Assembly (NCBI GenBank): GCA_001648575.1 | Contig: LQXN01000057.1 | Span: forward strand, 62,001 to 126,000 | DNA from: Sutcliffiella horikoshii DSM 8719 | GTDB lineage: Bacteria > Bacillota > Bacilli > Bacillales > Bacillaceae_I | Reading direction: 5' to 3' | Length of the DNA stretch: 64,000 nt | Part shown: in pieces, positions 42,786 through 51,502 of the stretch | How the letters are laid out: each line of letters starts with the position of its first letter | How positions within the stretch are numbered: the first letter of the stretch is position 1 | Made by a program: the position numbers and the translations under genes | Notes under the pieces: model-generated | Told to the model about the DNA's origin: nothing | Databases searched by the model: none | The model's input: only the letters and a program-made list of their open reading frames with translations

Positions 42786-43355
42786 CTATCTGTTCCCTTT
42801 TTCCAATATATTCAATAATGTCTCTTTGAAACTCTCATAGACGTATGTCCATAACGTTTCTTCGGTTACATATCGCTCCCTTAAAGTAGCAATGACTTCC
42901 TTTTGTTTTTCTGGAAAGGAAGGATCTGCTTTAGATGGAAGAGCGCCTCGCAGATTATCCACAATCTGCTGGACTTCAGGTGCGCGCGGCCCCCATTTTC
43001 CCAAAAGCTCGCCTTGTTCGTTCAAGATTAAGATCATTGGAATCGCTCGTCCACCATTAGTCAAATGGCGGTCGATCAGGCTTGTGTCAGCATCTCTTAG
43101 AGCAACCCGAAAATCAATGTCTGCAGCTTCAGCAAGCTTGCGGATGACTGGATTGATCATCATTGCGTCGCCGCACCAATCTTCTGTGATAGTCAGGAAG
43201 TGCAGGTTTTGAGTTTGCAACTTTTCTACCAATCCATCATCTGGCAAGTGAAACTTTTCATAGACTGTGAAGCTTTCTTCCTTTAATGAACTCATTTCCT
43301 CCATATAAGTCTGAATGGATTTTCCTTCTTGGAAAAATTGCTGTTCTGTTTTCAT
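42786..43355 (-). CDS. Thioredoxin-fold family protein
   Basis: 189 residues. The active-site region is EDWCGDAMM (~60-68), with one Cys only; the resolving Cys of CxxC is missing. RAIPMILIL holds the cis-Pro. It matches a Bacillaceae thioredoxin-like family with a C-terminal helical extension (~130-189). With one Cys it could be a monothiol reductase or a binding protein. Its ATG overlaps the stop of the upstream nucleotidyltransferase by 4 nt. Confidence 0.85.
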   Translation of the reverse strand: MKTEQQFFQEGKSIQTYMEEMSSLKEESFTVYEKFHLPDDGLVEKLQTQNLHFLTITEDWCGDAMMINPVIRKLAEAADIDFRVALRDADTSLIDRHLTNGGRAIPMILILNEQGELLGKWGPRAPEVQQIVDNLRGALPSKADPSFPEKQKEVIATLRERYVTEETLWTYVYESFKETLLNILEKGNR

Positions 43356-44164
43356 GATTGAATTCCTCCTAATTTAGCTTCTTTCATAAAGTGGTTCACG
43401 GCCCACTTACTTTCCTTTTCCATAAATCCCAATGCCTCTGTCCTATCTGCAGGTGCTTTTTCTATCCATGCTTGGAGCGTTTTCACCACTTCTTCCTTAT
43501 CAGGAAAATATTGAAGGAAGATCTCAGCTTGCTCTTCTAGCTTGGTAGACCAAATTTGGGAGCGGGCCATTACCATGGAATAGAAGGTTCTTATCAATTT
43601 TCTTGCAAAGCCTTGTATGGTTGGGTGAAATTCGGTTTCAGTAGCTACCTTTATTTTTTGCAAATATCGTTCAGAAACTTCAGCTATATCTCCATTAAAA
43701 CTTATCGCTATATCCTTTGTCAGCTTATAAGGCCCGAATTGGTCGCTAAGATCCTCACCGTCCACACAAACACAAAGTTCACGCAGGAATGCCTGCTCGT
43801 AATAGTTTTCCGGATCCAAACAATAATTCAATGTAGTTTTCGCTATGCCTATATCTCGTACCAAGGAGAGATATATTTGAGACAAAGCTTCTCCAAGCTT
43901 TTTCACGGCTAGATGTTCGCTAGAATCCAGGTCTCGATTAAATATAGCCAAAACATCAAGGTCGGACTTGCCTATCTTGGCATCCCCCCTTGCTACGCTG
44001 CCGTAGACATAAATACTGTGCAACAGTTTAGGAAACTGCATGTGAAGGGTTTCGATGGTTTCTTTGATGCATTCCTGATAGAGAGGTGCTATTTTTTCTA
44101 CTACAACATCCCGGACAATGAACCCATTCTCATCTAGCCCATAACCTTTTCGCAAGTAGTTCAT
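43352..44164 (-). CDS. Nucleotidyltransferase-domain protein
   Basis: 270 residues. The minimal nucleotidyltransferase motif is intact: YGSVARGDAKIGKSDLDVLAIF (~54-75) with G-S and D-x-D for metal and NTP. A helical C-terminal half (~160-270) resembles aminoglycoside-type adenylyltransferase tails. Substrate unknown; either antibiotic modification or protein/tRNA modification. It is co-transcribed with the thioredoxin-like gene. Confidence 0.82.
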   Translation of the reverse strand: MNYLRKGYGLDENGFIVRDVVVEKIAPLYQECIKETIETLHMQFPKLLHSIYVYGSVARGDAKIGKSDLDVLAIFNRDLDSSEHLAVKKLGEALSQIYLSLVRDIGIAKTTLNYCLDPENYYEQAFLRELCVCVDGEDLSDQFGPYKLTKDIAISFNGDIAEVSERYLQKIKVATETEFHPTIQGFARKLIRTFYSMVMARSQIWSTKLEEQAEIFLQYFPDKEEVVKTLQAWIEKAPADRTEALGFMEKESKWAVNHFMKEAKLGGIQS

Positions 44165-44188
44165 TAAGCATCCCCTCTCTATTTCTTA

Positions 44189-44560
44189 TCAACTTGATTC
44201 AGTTTTTTTCGGTAAGAAGACCATGTCGAAAAAAGATAATCCAAGCGACATCCCCAAAGCGATGGAGATAGATTTAAAGTAATTGGGGTCACTCAAGTTC
44301 ATTAGAAAGCTCAACCCAAAAAATATCACAAAATAAAGAATGAATCGTCGTGCTCTCCTTTGCAATTCCGGACGCGGCAATTTCCTTGCTTGCCATAAGC
44401 TAGCAAAAAGGAAGTAAAATAATGAAGCTATCAGGAAAATCGCATAGCCGCCAACCATCGCAGTGGCAAGTGGATGATTTACATCCTGATAAACAATGAA
44501 AATTGTAAGGATGGTGCTGATGCTGAATAATATTAAGTATGTTATTGAAAATTTCCGCAT
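44189..44560 (-). CDS. 123-residue membrane protein, unknown
   Basis: Four hydrophobic helices (~5-25, ~33-57, ~70-88, ~93-115) with a basic loop RKLPRPELQRRARR between the second and third. GAGG lies 7 nt before the ATG. It is 24 nt upstream of the nucleotidyltransferase gene and could share its transcript. I do not recognise the family. Confidence 0.7.
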   Translation of the reverse strand: MRKFSITYLILFSISTILTIFIVYQDVNHPLATAMVGGYAIFLIASLFYFLFASLWQARKLPRPELQRRARRFILYFVIFFGLSFLMNLSDPNYFKSISIALGMSLGLSFFDMVFLPKKTESS

Positions 44561-44649
44561 GGTTTGACCTCAGTTCTGGTAATTTACTTCTAAATATGAT
44601 TATTTCAGAGTTTTGTCGCCTGCTCAAGTAGGGAACATGAAATTAATTT

Positions 44650-45015
44650 TCACTTGGGCTGTAACTTTCTAATTTTCAGAGCAGTCGTCTTTGCAGGATA
44701 TGACTCTAGAATCATTCCATCATTCCAAACCTCCACCATGTCCCCTTTTTTCAACTTAGTAAGCGTAGTTTCTTCCTGTTGATCCGTAAAAATATCGGTT
44801 TCATCGTTAATCGTGATCCATATATGGGAGAGAGGCTGGTTAAAATGTGTGTAGCGTTCTTCTATGAGGACCGATTCCCCCTTCTTTTGAATGATTTCCC
44901 CTACATGATTAGCATTGCCGGTGGTCACTTGTTTAAAGTCGACCTCCGGTGATTCTTGATTATATACCGTAATAATAGTGACGAAAGCTGTGATAAGTAA
45001 GATGGCGAATCGCAT
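44650..45015 (-). CDS. DUF3221-like secreted protein
   Basis: 121 residues. Short N-terminal hydrophobic segment (~3-18; signal peptide or anchor). The rest matches the DUF3221 pattern: HIWITINDETDIF, LKKGDMVEVW and ILESYPAKTTALKI, a small OB-like beta fold. AGGAGG lies 6 nt before the ATG. Function unknown. Confidence 0.75.
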   Translation of the reverse strand: MRFAILLITAFVTIITVYNQESPEVDFKQVTTGNANHVGEIIQKKGESVLIEERYTHFNQPLSHIWITINDETDIFTDQQEETTLTKLKKGDMVEVWNDGMILESYPAKTTALKIRKLQPK

Positions 45016-45148
45016 TTTTGCCTCCTATTAGTTTAATTGATATTGCTGCAGTCATTGATGAAGATTAGTAGCGGATTTGATTATTCTCTAAACTCCTCTG
45101 TTTATCATTTCCTACTCCTGCCCATAATGGTAAGTAGAGGTGATTAGT

Positions 45149-45703
45149 ATGTTTGAAGAGCTGCAGAGCCAGATCAGGCGCATCAATCAGGTCGAGATGG
45201 CGTATTGGTCTGAATATGATTTTTTGAGTGTTAGATGGTGGGCTATCGTAATTTTAAGTATATTGTTCTTACTACTCTTGTTCATGTTAATTGATCGAAG
45301 TAGAATCTTGCACATAACTGTTGCATTTTTCGTCAGTTTCTTTTTGGTGGGGATAGTCAACGAATTAGGATATTTTTTCGGCCTTTGGAGCTATCCGCAT
45401 CAATTTATTCCAAGCACCAAAACAATGAACGCTGTTGATTTTATAACAGTACCAGTAATTTTAACTCTGCTTTATCAATACTTCAGCAAATGGAAGTACT
45501 TTCTTTACGCCAATGTGATCGTGTTCTTATTTATTGGTTATGTGATTGTGCCGCTGTTTGTCTATTTTAAATTTTACATCCTATACAATTGGAATTACAC
45601 CCTATCTTTTATAACGCTTTTGATAGTCAGTATCCTTGTGAAGATAATTGTAGATTGGATTTACAAGAAATCGCAAGCTCATCGTTCATTTAGTAGTTAC
45701 TAA
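45149..45703 (+). CDS. CBO0543-family membrane protein
   Basis: 184 residues, five hydrophobic helices. A charged start is followed by WWAIVILSILFLLLLFMLIDR, NELGYFFGLWSYPHQFIPS and the TVPVILTLLYQYF stretch, the layout of the CBO0543 family in spore-formers. Function unknown. The ATG at 45149 has GAGG 8 nt upstream; a GTG three codons earlier is too close to it. Confidence 0.75.
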   Translation: MFEELQSQIRRINQVEMAYWSEYDFLSVRWWAIVILSILFLLLLFMLIDRSRILHITVAFFVSFFLVGIVNELGYFFGLWSYPHQFIPSTKTMNAVDFITVPVILTLLYQYFSKWKYFLYANVIVFLFIGYVIVPLFVYFKFYILYNWNYTLSFITLLIVSILVKIIVDWIYKKSQAHRSFSSY

Positions 45704-45710
45704 AGAATTA

Positions 45711-45753
45711 AGAGGTTTTCCATTTCGATTTAGTTGTGGAAAACCTCTTTTTC
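45711..45753. terminator. Terminator after the CBO0543-like gene
   Basis: AGAGGTTTTCCA (45711-45722) with TGGAAAACCTCT (45737-45748), then TTTTC. Confidence 0.9.
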
Positions 45754-45812
45754 TTGTGGAAGTGTGTTTACTTTCACATATGAAAACCTCAAATCACAGA
45801 TCAGCTTGCTTA

Positions 45813-45844
45813 TGATTGCTAGCAAAAGAAGTAGACTCCTGACC
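45813..45844. repeat. Decayed fragment of the Bacillaceae palindromic repeat
   Basis: GATTGCTAGCAAAAGAAGT then AGACTCCTGACC resembles the left arm of the element at 7968 (GATTGCAGCAAAAGGCGAAGACTCCTG). The right arm is absent. Confidence 0.4.
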
Positions 45845-45986
45845 CATTTTCCTCTTGTCCATTTCCTGTTTCTGTAATATAATCTATTCAGCTATTTAGT
45901 TTTACTAATATAAGGAATTATTTTCTTGTTGATTCTATAAGAGGAAGAATCTAGACACTTGGTGTCCGGATGCAAGGTGAGCGATT

Positions 45987-47453
45987 GTGAGTTCTGCTGT
46001 TTTACGTATTTTGGAGAGATTTATTGTCATCATCTTTTTCATGGTGGCAGGGATACTTGTTGGACTTAATGTTTTTGTGACACGGGGACATCATTCCATT
46101 AGTTCCGAGTATCCAATGTACTTTAAATTAATTACCATTATTATTTCATTATTATTTATTGCGGGTTTGTTTACACTTCGCCAACATATTGTCAGATTAC
46201 TAGAGAAGATTCCGGTGACCTTTTGGGTTGCCGGGTTTTTAGGATTTAGCGTTATTCTTCAGCTGGTGGTGGTCAAGCTATTTGCGGTCAGGCCTTCATG
46301 GGATTTCGGTGCACTCATAAATGGGGCAAGGCTTTATCTTGATAGCGGCGAGGTCAGCGCCTACTTTTCCATTTATCCTAACAACATCTTTTTATTTTGC
46401 TTGTTAGTTGTGATCGGAAAAGTATTAACCCCTTCCGTGATCATCTATCTTCTTTTTAATATTTTCATCATCACCATCAGTCAGTATTTGATTTTCTCGA
46501 TTGCACGAAAGGTAGCAGGGCAATCTATCGCGATGGTCACCTTGGCAGTTAGTGTATTGTTTTTCCCATATATCTTTTTTGCCCCGGTTGTTTATACGGA
46601 TACCATATCGCTCGTGTTTTTGCTTCTGCCATTAAACATGCTGTTGGATAAGGACGGAGAATTCAAGAGTGGGCTTCCTAATATATTGGGGGCTGCGGTC
46701 ATATTCGCTTTCGGGATGTTGTTAAAAGGATCCCTTATCATTTTCATTATCGCTTTTGCTATTACGCTTTTCTTTTACATGAAAGGCTGGAAAAAGGCAT
46801 ATGTGCTTCTACCTTTTGTGGTGTTAATCATCGTAAAAACTATATTCAACAGCGCTCTCTATCAGTTAGAGATCTTGGATGAAAGACAACTTCAGCAAAC
46901 TAGTTTCCCTGTTTCGCATTGGTTGGTCATGGCACAAAACGGCGAGAGATTCGGGAAGTACTCAGGAGACGATGTGGAGTGGACAAAGCAGCTGCTGGCA
47001 AACAATCCACGTGATCAGGTATCCGAAATTCACTATCAGGAGCTTCGTGATCGCGTGGAGGAAAAAGGACTTTATGGGAATTTAGCCTTTAACCTGGAGA
47101 AATTAAAACATACATGGACAGATGGAACCTACTATTCTTTGAATAAAATTAAGCGGAACCCGGTTGAGCCTGAGAATATTACCAGCTTGCTTGATTATAA
47201 GTCCGGAGATCTGCTCCAGGGCTATGCAAGGGTACAGCATTTGATTTTAATTATCGGCTTGCTTTTCGCTGCAAGTCTTCTGAAAGAAAAAAGGTCCTTC
47301 GTGATGTTCTGCATGCTTGCAATTGTGGGCTACTTTCTTTTCTTTCTTTTATGGGAGACGCGTTCGCGTTATCTGGTAAGTGTGACGCCACTTATTATCC
47401 TGTTGAGTTGCATGGGTTATTTTAAAATAAGGATTAGGAGATTCATAGGATGA
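45987..47453 (+). CDS. GT-C fold (PMT/GT39-like) membrane glycosyltransferase
   Basis: 488 residues with 11-13 hydrophobic helices. A WDFGALINGARLYLDSGEVS loop (~104-123) holds acidic residues in the place of the GT-C catalytic loop, and an outer domain lies at ~295-410. It should transfer a lipid-linked sugar to a wall or lipoteichoic polymer outside the membrane. GTG start with AAGGTGAG 5 nt upstream. It overlaps the GtrA gene by 4 nt; GtrA and GT2 complete the three-part system. Confidence 0.82.
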   Translation: MSSAVLRILERFIVIIFFMVAGILVGLNVFVTRGHHSISSEYPMYFKLITIIISLLFIAGLFTLRQHIVRLLEKIPVTFWVAGFLGFSVILQLVVVKLFAVRPSWDFGALINGARLYLDSGEVSAYFSIYPNNIFLFCLLVVIGKVLTPSVIIYLLFNIFIITISQYLIFSIARKVAGQSIAMVTLAVSVLFFPYIFFAPVVYTDTISLVFLLLPLNMLLDKDGEFKSGLPNILGAAVIFAFGMLLKGSLIIFIIAFAITLFFYMKGWKKAYVLLPFVVLIIVKTIFNSALYQLEILDERQLQQTSFPVSHWLVMAQNGERFGKYSGDDVEWTKQLLANNPRDQVSEIHYQELRDRVEEKGLYGNLAFNLEKLKHTWTDGTYYSLNKIKRNPVEPENITSLLDYKSGDLLQGYARVQHLILIIGLLFAASLLKEKRSFVMFCMLAIVGYFLFFLLWETRSRYLVSVTPLIILLSCMGYFKIRIRRFIG

Positions 47454-47827
47454 AGCGATTCCTTAAATTCGGGACGGTTGGGGTCTTCAACACGTTGATT
47501 ACATTACTTAGTTTTACGTTGTTTTATTATATTGGGATAAATTATTTACTGGCCCATGTGATGGGTTATGCCCTTGGGGTATTGAACAGCTTTTATTGGA
47601 ATAAGAAATGGGTGTTCAAGGATAACAGGAAGAAATCAGCCACTTTTTATAAATTTATTGCAGTCAATCTGGTGACGCTTGGCATTCATACCCTTCTGTT
47701 GTATCTATTGGTGAGTAATGCCGGTCTGCAGCCTGTACTGGCAAACCTATTGGCAACTGGTGCAAGCTTATTGATTAACTTTTTCTTGAATTCAAAATGG
47801 ACATTTCAACAACAGCAAGTAGGATAA
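47450..47827 (+). CDS. GtrA-family flippase-like protein
   Basis: 125 residues, four membrane helices (FGTVGVFNTLITLLSFTLFYY, then GYALGVLNSFYWNKKWVF, typical GtrA NxxWxF ends in both halves). It is thought to turn undecaprenyl-phosphate-sugar across the membrane, linking the cytoplasmic GT2 to the outer GT-C enzyme. Confidence 0.9.
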   Translation: MKRFLKFGTVGVFNTLITLLSFTLFYYIGINYLLAHVMGYALGVLNSFYWNKKWVFKDNRKKSATFYKFIAVNLVTLGIHTLLLYLLVSNAGLQPVLANLLATGASLLINFFLNSKWTFQQQQVG

Positions 47828-47838
47828 TGGAGGATATT

Positions 47839-48819
47839 ATGCGCGAGTTAATTTCTATTGTGGTACCCATGTATTTTGAGGAAGAAGTTGCCCAAGAGTG
47901 CTATAACAGGTTGAAGATTGTGATGGATGAAAATTATATTAATTATGAGTTTGTTTTTGTAAATGATGGCAGCACAGATAGGACGATGGAGATATTATCG
48001 AATATCTCAAGCTTTGATCCACAGGTGAAGATAGTGAATTTCGCCCGTAATTTCGGACACCAAACGGCTGTGACTGCGGGTATTGATTATGCTTCAGGGG
48101 ATGCAATTGTGATTATTGATGCAGACCTGCAGGATCCGCCAGAGGTGATTCCTGAGCTTATCGGAAAATGGCATGATGGGTTTGAGGTCGTTTATGCCAA
48201 GCGTAAGAAGCGTGTCGGGGAAACAAAATTCAAATTACTTACTGCAAAGTACTTCTACAAGTTCCTAAATTATATGTCGGATATAGATATACCCAAGGAT
48301 ACTGGCGACTTCCGCCTTATTGACCGGAAAGTGGCGGATGTGTTCAAGCAGATGACTGAGCGCAATCGCTTCGTGCGGGGCATGTTCTCTTGGATCGGTT
48401 TTAAACAAACCTTTATTGAGTATGAGCGTGATGAGCGGTTTGCCGGCGAAACAAAGTACCCTTTGAAAAAGATGATCCGTTTTGCATCAGACGGGATAGT
48501 CGCATTCTCGACAAAACCATTGAAACTTGTGATGTCCCTCGGATTCTTTTCGGTATTAATTTCGTTTGGGGTCCTGGTATACACTATACTTGTGAAGCTT
48601 TTCGGACATGAGGTCGAAGCCGGGTGGGCCTCCATCATGGTAGCTATCACCTTTTTCAGCGGCATCCAACTCCTCGGCATGGGAATAGTCGGCGAATACA
48701 TTGCACGTATTTATGATGAAAGCAAAAACCGGCCTATTTATGTGGTCAAGGAGACAGTGGGCTTTGGAGACAGGAGTCATGAACCACTTTCCCGGACTAA
48801 AGTGGAGGCTGAGAACTGA
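47839..48819 (+). CDS. GT2 polyprenyl-phosphate glycosyltransferase (CsbB/GtrB-like)
   Basis: 326 residues. GT-A domain with FVNDGSTDRT (~35), IIDADLQDPPEV (~94, D-x-D metal motif) and DTGDFRLIDRKV (~155), then two membrane helices (~230-300). It should load a sugar from a nucleotide donor on undecaprenyl phosphate. The ATG at 47839 has GGAGG 5 nt upstream; the frame is open to 47797 inside gtrA. The set recalls Bacillus CsbB with its flippase and YfhO, which glycosylate lipoteichoic acid. Confidence 0.9.
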   Translation: MRELISIVVPMYFEEEVAQECYNRLKIVMDENYINYEFVFVNDGSTDRTMEILSNISSFDPQVKIVNFARNFGHQTAVTAGIDYASGDAIVIIDADLQDPPEVIPELIGKWHDGFEVVYAKRKKRVGETKFKLLTAKYFYKFLNYMSDIDIPKDTGDFRLIDRKVADVFKQMTERNRFVRGMFSWIGFKQTFIEYERDERFAGETKYPLKKMIRFASDGIVAFSTKPLKLVMSLGFFSVLISFGVLVYTILVKLFGHEVEAGWASIMVAITFFSGIQLLGMGIVGEYIARIYDESKNRPIYVVKETVGFGDRSHEPLSRTKVEAEN

Positions 48820-48857
48820 ATTTAGAGTATGTAAGGACGGACTAAAAAAGCATAAAT

Positions 48858-48895
48858 TAAAGCGCAAAGGATGATTTCCTTTGCGCTTTATTTGT
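48858..48895. terminator. Bidirectional terminator
   Basis: TAAAGCGCAAAGGA (48858-48871) pairs perfectly with TCCTTTGCGCTTTA (48877-48890), then TTTG. Convergent genes on both sides. Confidence 0.9.
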
Positions 48896-48896
48896 T

Positions 48897-49406
48897 TTAT
48901 TTTAATGAAGTAATATACTCTTCCAAACGATCCCAAGTTTCTGTGATACCTTGCTCCATTCCCATGTCCAATACTGTTTTCAATGACTCTGGTGTATCAT
49001 ATTCCGCACGATTGATAAGTTTTGTCTTGCCGTCCTGCTCATGAAACATCACCGTCGATAGTGTAGCCGGCATATCAGGAGACTCATTTCCTTCTGCATC
49101 GGAGAAATAGTCTGTGTACTCAATTTTCTCATCCTGAATGATATTGTGATATACCGCCTTGCCCCATGACTCAAATCCAAAGAAGTCGCCCAGGTTCTCA
49201 TCCACACCCTTCATGCAATAATGCCAAGCTCCACCTTCTCTGAAATCAAGGTCACAGACGGTAAGCTCCCATCCGCGCGGCCCCCACCATCGTTTGAGAT
49301 GCTCTGCTTCAGAGAACGCTTTAAATATCATTTCCTTCGGGGCATCGAATTCACGCTCTAAAACAAGTACATTCCCTTCCACTTTCGAAATCATTTTGGT
49401 TGTCAT
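48897..49406 (-). CDS. SRPBCC/AHSA1-like domain protein
   Basis: 169 residues, START-like beta-alpha fold: REFDAPKEMIFKAFSEAEHLKRWWGPRG at ~15-42, then MFHEQDGKTKLI, and a C-terminal helix GMEQGITETWDRLEEYI. It matches Aha1-domain proteins common in soil bacteria, which bind small hydrophobic ligands; role unknown. GGAGG lies 8 nt before the ATG at 49406; the longer form from 49424 would contain that site. Confidence 0.85.
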   Translation of the reverse strand: MTTKMISKVEGNVLVLEREFDAPKEMIFKAFSEAEHLKRWWGPRGWELTVCDLDFREGGAWHYCMKGVDENLGDFFGFESWGKAVYHNIIQDEKIEYTDYFSDAEGNESPDMPATLSTVMFHEQDGKTKLINRAEYDTPESLKTVLDMGMEQGITETWDRLEEYITSLK

Positions 49407-49609
49407 GTATCGTTCCTCCATCACATTTTTTGACGATTAGTTCTGGATGAGTGTCTTTTAGTAAATTTCTCTTTCGGTTGGTCATTTACCTTTTTATTTG
49501 ATTGTTTATTTTTTAAAACCCTAAGGATTAATATCACCCCCCCTTCAAGCATCAAACAATTGATAGGCTCATATACTTAGTAATAATGTTTGGCTTAGGA
49601 GCGTTGAAA

Positions 49610-50536
49610 ATGGCCATAAAATCACTTGTACTGCAAAGCGGAGATACAATTGGACTGATTACACCGGGAAGTCCAATTAATGCGGAAATTATTAATGCGA
49701 GGGCACAATTTTTAAGAGATATGGGATTTAACGTGGTTTTCGGCAATAATGTTTATTCCATTGACGGCATTGTATCTGCCCCTGCGGATAAACGGGCTGA
49801 GGATATCATGGGTATGTTTCAGAATCCTGACGTGAAGCTGATTTTGCCTACCCGCGGAGGGACAGGGGTTCAAGGCGTCCTACCTTTTCTCGATTTTGAC
49901 ATTATCCGAAAAAACCCTAAGCTTATTTCAGGTTACAGTGATAACACTGTCCTTTTGAACAGCCTTTATCAGTTCAGTGATCTCATTACTTTTCACAGTT
50001 TGATGCTCATTGATTTTCGTGCCGAAACTCCAGAATATAATTTTAATCAATTTTTCGCAGCTACCTCTACATTCACATCGCCGCGAGTGATTCAAAATCC
50101 ACCAGAAATGACACTGATGAGTGTCACCCCAGGGAATGTGACAGGCCCAATCGTTGGTGGTAATATGACATCCATCGTGAATACACTAGGGACTCCATAT
50201 GAAATCGATACAAAAGGAAAAATACTATTCCTAGAAGAAGTCCACTCACCTGCCACGATGATATTCCGTTACTTGACCCAGCTGTCCATGGCCGGGAAAC
50301 TCAATGACTGCCTCGGCATCATCATGGGCGAATGCACAGATTGTGCCGCATCCTATAATACTACATACTCAAACCTGATTAATTATTTCTTAGTTCCTTT
50401 AGGAAAACCACTAATGACCAACCTCGCAACAGGCCACGGCAGATACAAAGCGGCCATTCCAATTGGCGCCACCGTGAATCTGAACACCATCAATAATACA
50501 TTGACGGTGTTGGAGCCGACTGTTTCATGGAGGTAG
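49610..50536 (+). CDS. S66 LD-carboxypeptidase / MccF-like peptidase
   Basis: 308 residues. The nucleophile Ser is ~111 in SGYSDNT, the Glu is in FLEEVH (~208) and the His in ATGHGRYKAAIPIG (~274), the serine peptidase S66 triad. LD-carboxypeptidases trim murein tetrapeptides; MccF cleaves microcin C. No signal peptide, so murein recycling or immunity in the cytoplasm. The ATG at 49610 has TAGGAG 9 nt upstream. Confidence 0.88.
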   Translation: MAIKSLVLQSGDTIGLITPGSPINAEIINARAQFLRDMGFNVVFGNNVYSIDGIVSAPADKRAEDIMGMFQNPDVKLILPTRGGTGVQGVLPFLDFDIIRKNPKLISGYSDNTVLLNSLYQFSDLITFHSLMLIDFRAETPEYNFNQFFAATSTFTSPRVIQNPPEMTLMSVTPGNVTGPIVGGNMTSIVNTLGTPYEIDTKGKILFLEEVHSPATMIFRYLTQLSMAGKLNDCLGIIMGECTDCAASYNTTYSNLINYFLVPLGKPLMTNLATGHGRYKAAIPIGATVNLNTINNTLTVLEPTVSWR

Positions 50537-51045
50537 GAAGAGTGGGCCACTAGAGAGGAACTCGTGGGATTTAGGGGTTATTTAATGTAAATATATGGGT
50601 TGCGGTCAATTTGAACGTGTTTATTGAATAATTCGGAGTGTTTATTGTATACTTTTGCAGCTTTAATGTATAATTCTTCTGTTTTATTGAATAATTCACT
50701 TCTCTTATCTGATTTGGCCCCTTTCTGGACAGCCTCAATGGTAATCGCTCTGCTCCTCTGATGTTATACCAATAAACCTTTCGAGATTAGTCGATATATG
50801 TCATAGTCTTCTTATTCCTAATCCAATGAAGTTGAAAAAAGTTTTATTCAAACGTTTGATTAAAAATAATTATCTTAAAAAATCATATGCCTAACTATCT
50901 CTATTAGACCTTAAAAGTCAATCTAGAAAAAACTAGTTTCAAAAACCAATTTTCACTATTAAAACAGTCTTTCCCAAACAAAATCCCCATACTAAAACTA
51001 ATCCACCAACAAATGGGCACTATACATACTATTGGAGGGATTAAC
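50537..51045. other. Long AT-rich spacer with tandem repeat and palindrome
   Basis: Apart from the 21-bp array at 50624-50700, it holds a 12-bp palindrome TCAAACGTTTGA (50848-50859) and the upstream region of the DUF3889 gene. No ORF with a ribosome site seen. Confidence 0.5.
50624..50704. repeat. 21-bp tandem repeat array, four units
   Basis: TTGAATAATTC (50624), TTGTATACTTT (50645), ATGTATAATTC (50666) and TTGAATAATTC (50687), exactly 21 bases apart, each preceded by TTTAT or TTTA. Closely related to the array at 42605. Confidence 0.8.
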
Positions 51046-51402
51046 ATGAAAAAAACTATACTGCTTTCAAGTCTTGCATTTTTACTGCTAGTTGGATTCC
51101 AACCAGCCTCATATGTAGAAGCAACACAGGACACCATTGCACAAATCCCCGGTTATGCAAAATGGGGACAGCTTGCAATGAAAAGGACAAAAGATAAGTA
51201 TCCAAAAGCGAAGATAGTCGACTACCAACATTTGGGCAAGCAAGAAGCCCCGATACTGACAACCGAAAAATTTAGATTTTGGTTGAAAGAGGGGGACAAA
51301 GAGTTCGGAGTCGACGTGACGATTCATTTTTATAAGGAGTCGGAAGCCGTAAAAGAGGTTAAATTGGAAGAAATAAAACGAAAAACCAATAAGCACAGAT
51401 AG
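51046..51402 (+). CDS. DUF3889-like secreted protein
   Basis: 118 residues. Signal peptide ~1-26 (MKKTILLSSLAFLLLVGFQP). The mature part GYAKWGQLAMKRTKDKYP, VDYQHLG and VDVTIHFYKESE matches the DUF3889 family of small Bacillus exported proteins, function unknown. GGAGGG lies 8 nt before the ATG at 51046. Confidence 0.8.
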   Translation: MKKTILLSSLAFLLLVGFQPASYVEATQDTIAQIPGYAKWGQLAMKRTKDKYPKAKIVDYQHLGKQEAPILTTEKFRFWLKEGDKEFGVDVTIHFYKESEAVKEVKLEEIKRKTNKHR

Positions 51403-51403
51403 A

Positions 51404-51440
51404 AAAAAGGCCATAGGTTAAACCTCGGGCCTTCTCTGTT
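51404..51440. terminator. Terminator between DUF3889 gene and swrC
   Basis: AAAAAAGGCC (51406-51414 region) pairs with GGCCTT (51428-51433); the minus-strand side ends GGCCTTTTTT, so it best serves swrC. Confidence 0.7.
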
Positions 51441-51502
51441 CCTATTCTCTTTTCAGGTGGTTCCATAGTGAACGCGGGTCAGCGTACCCGACCCTCACTC
51501 TC

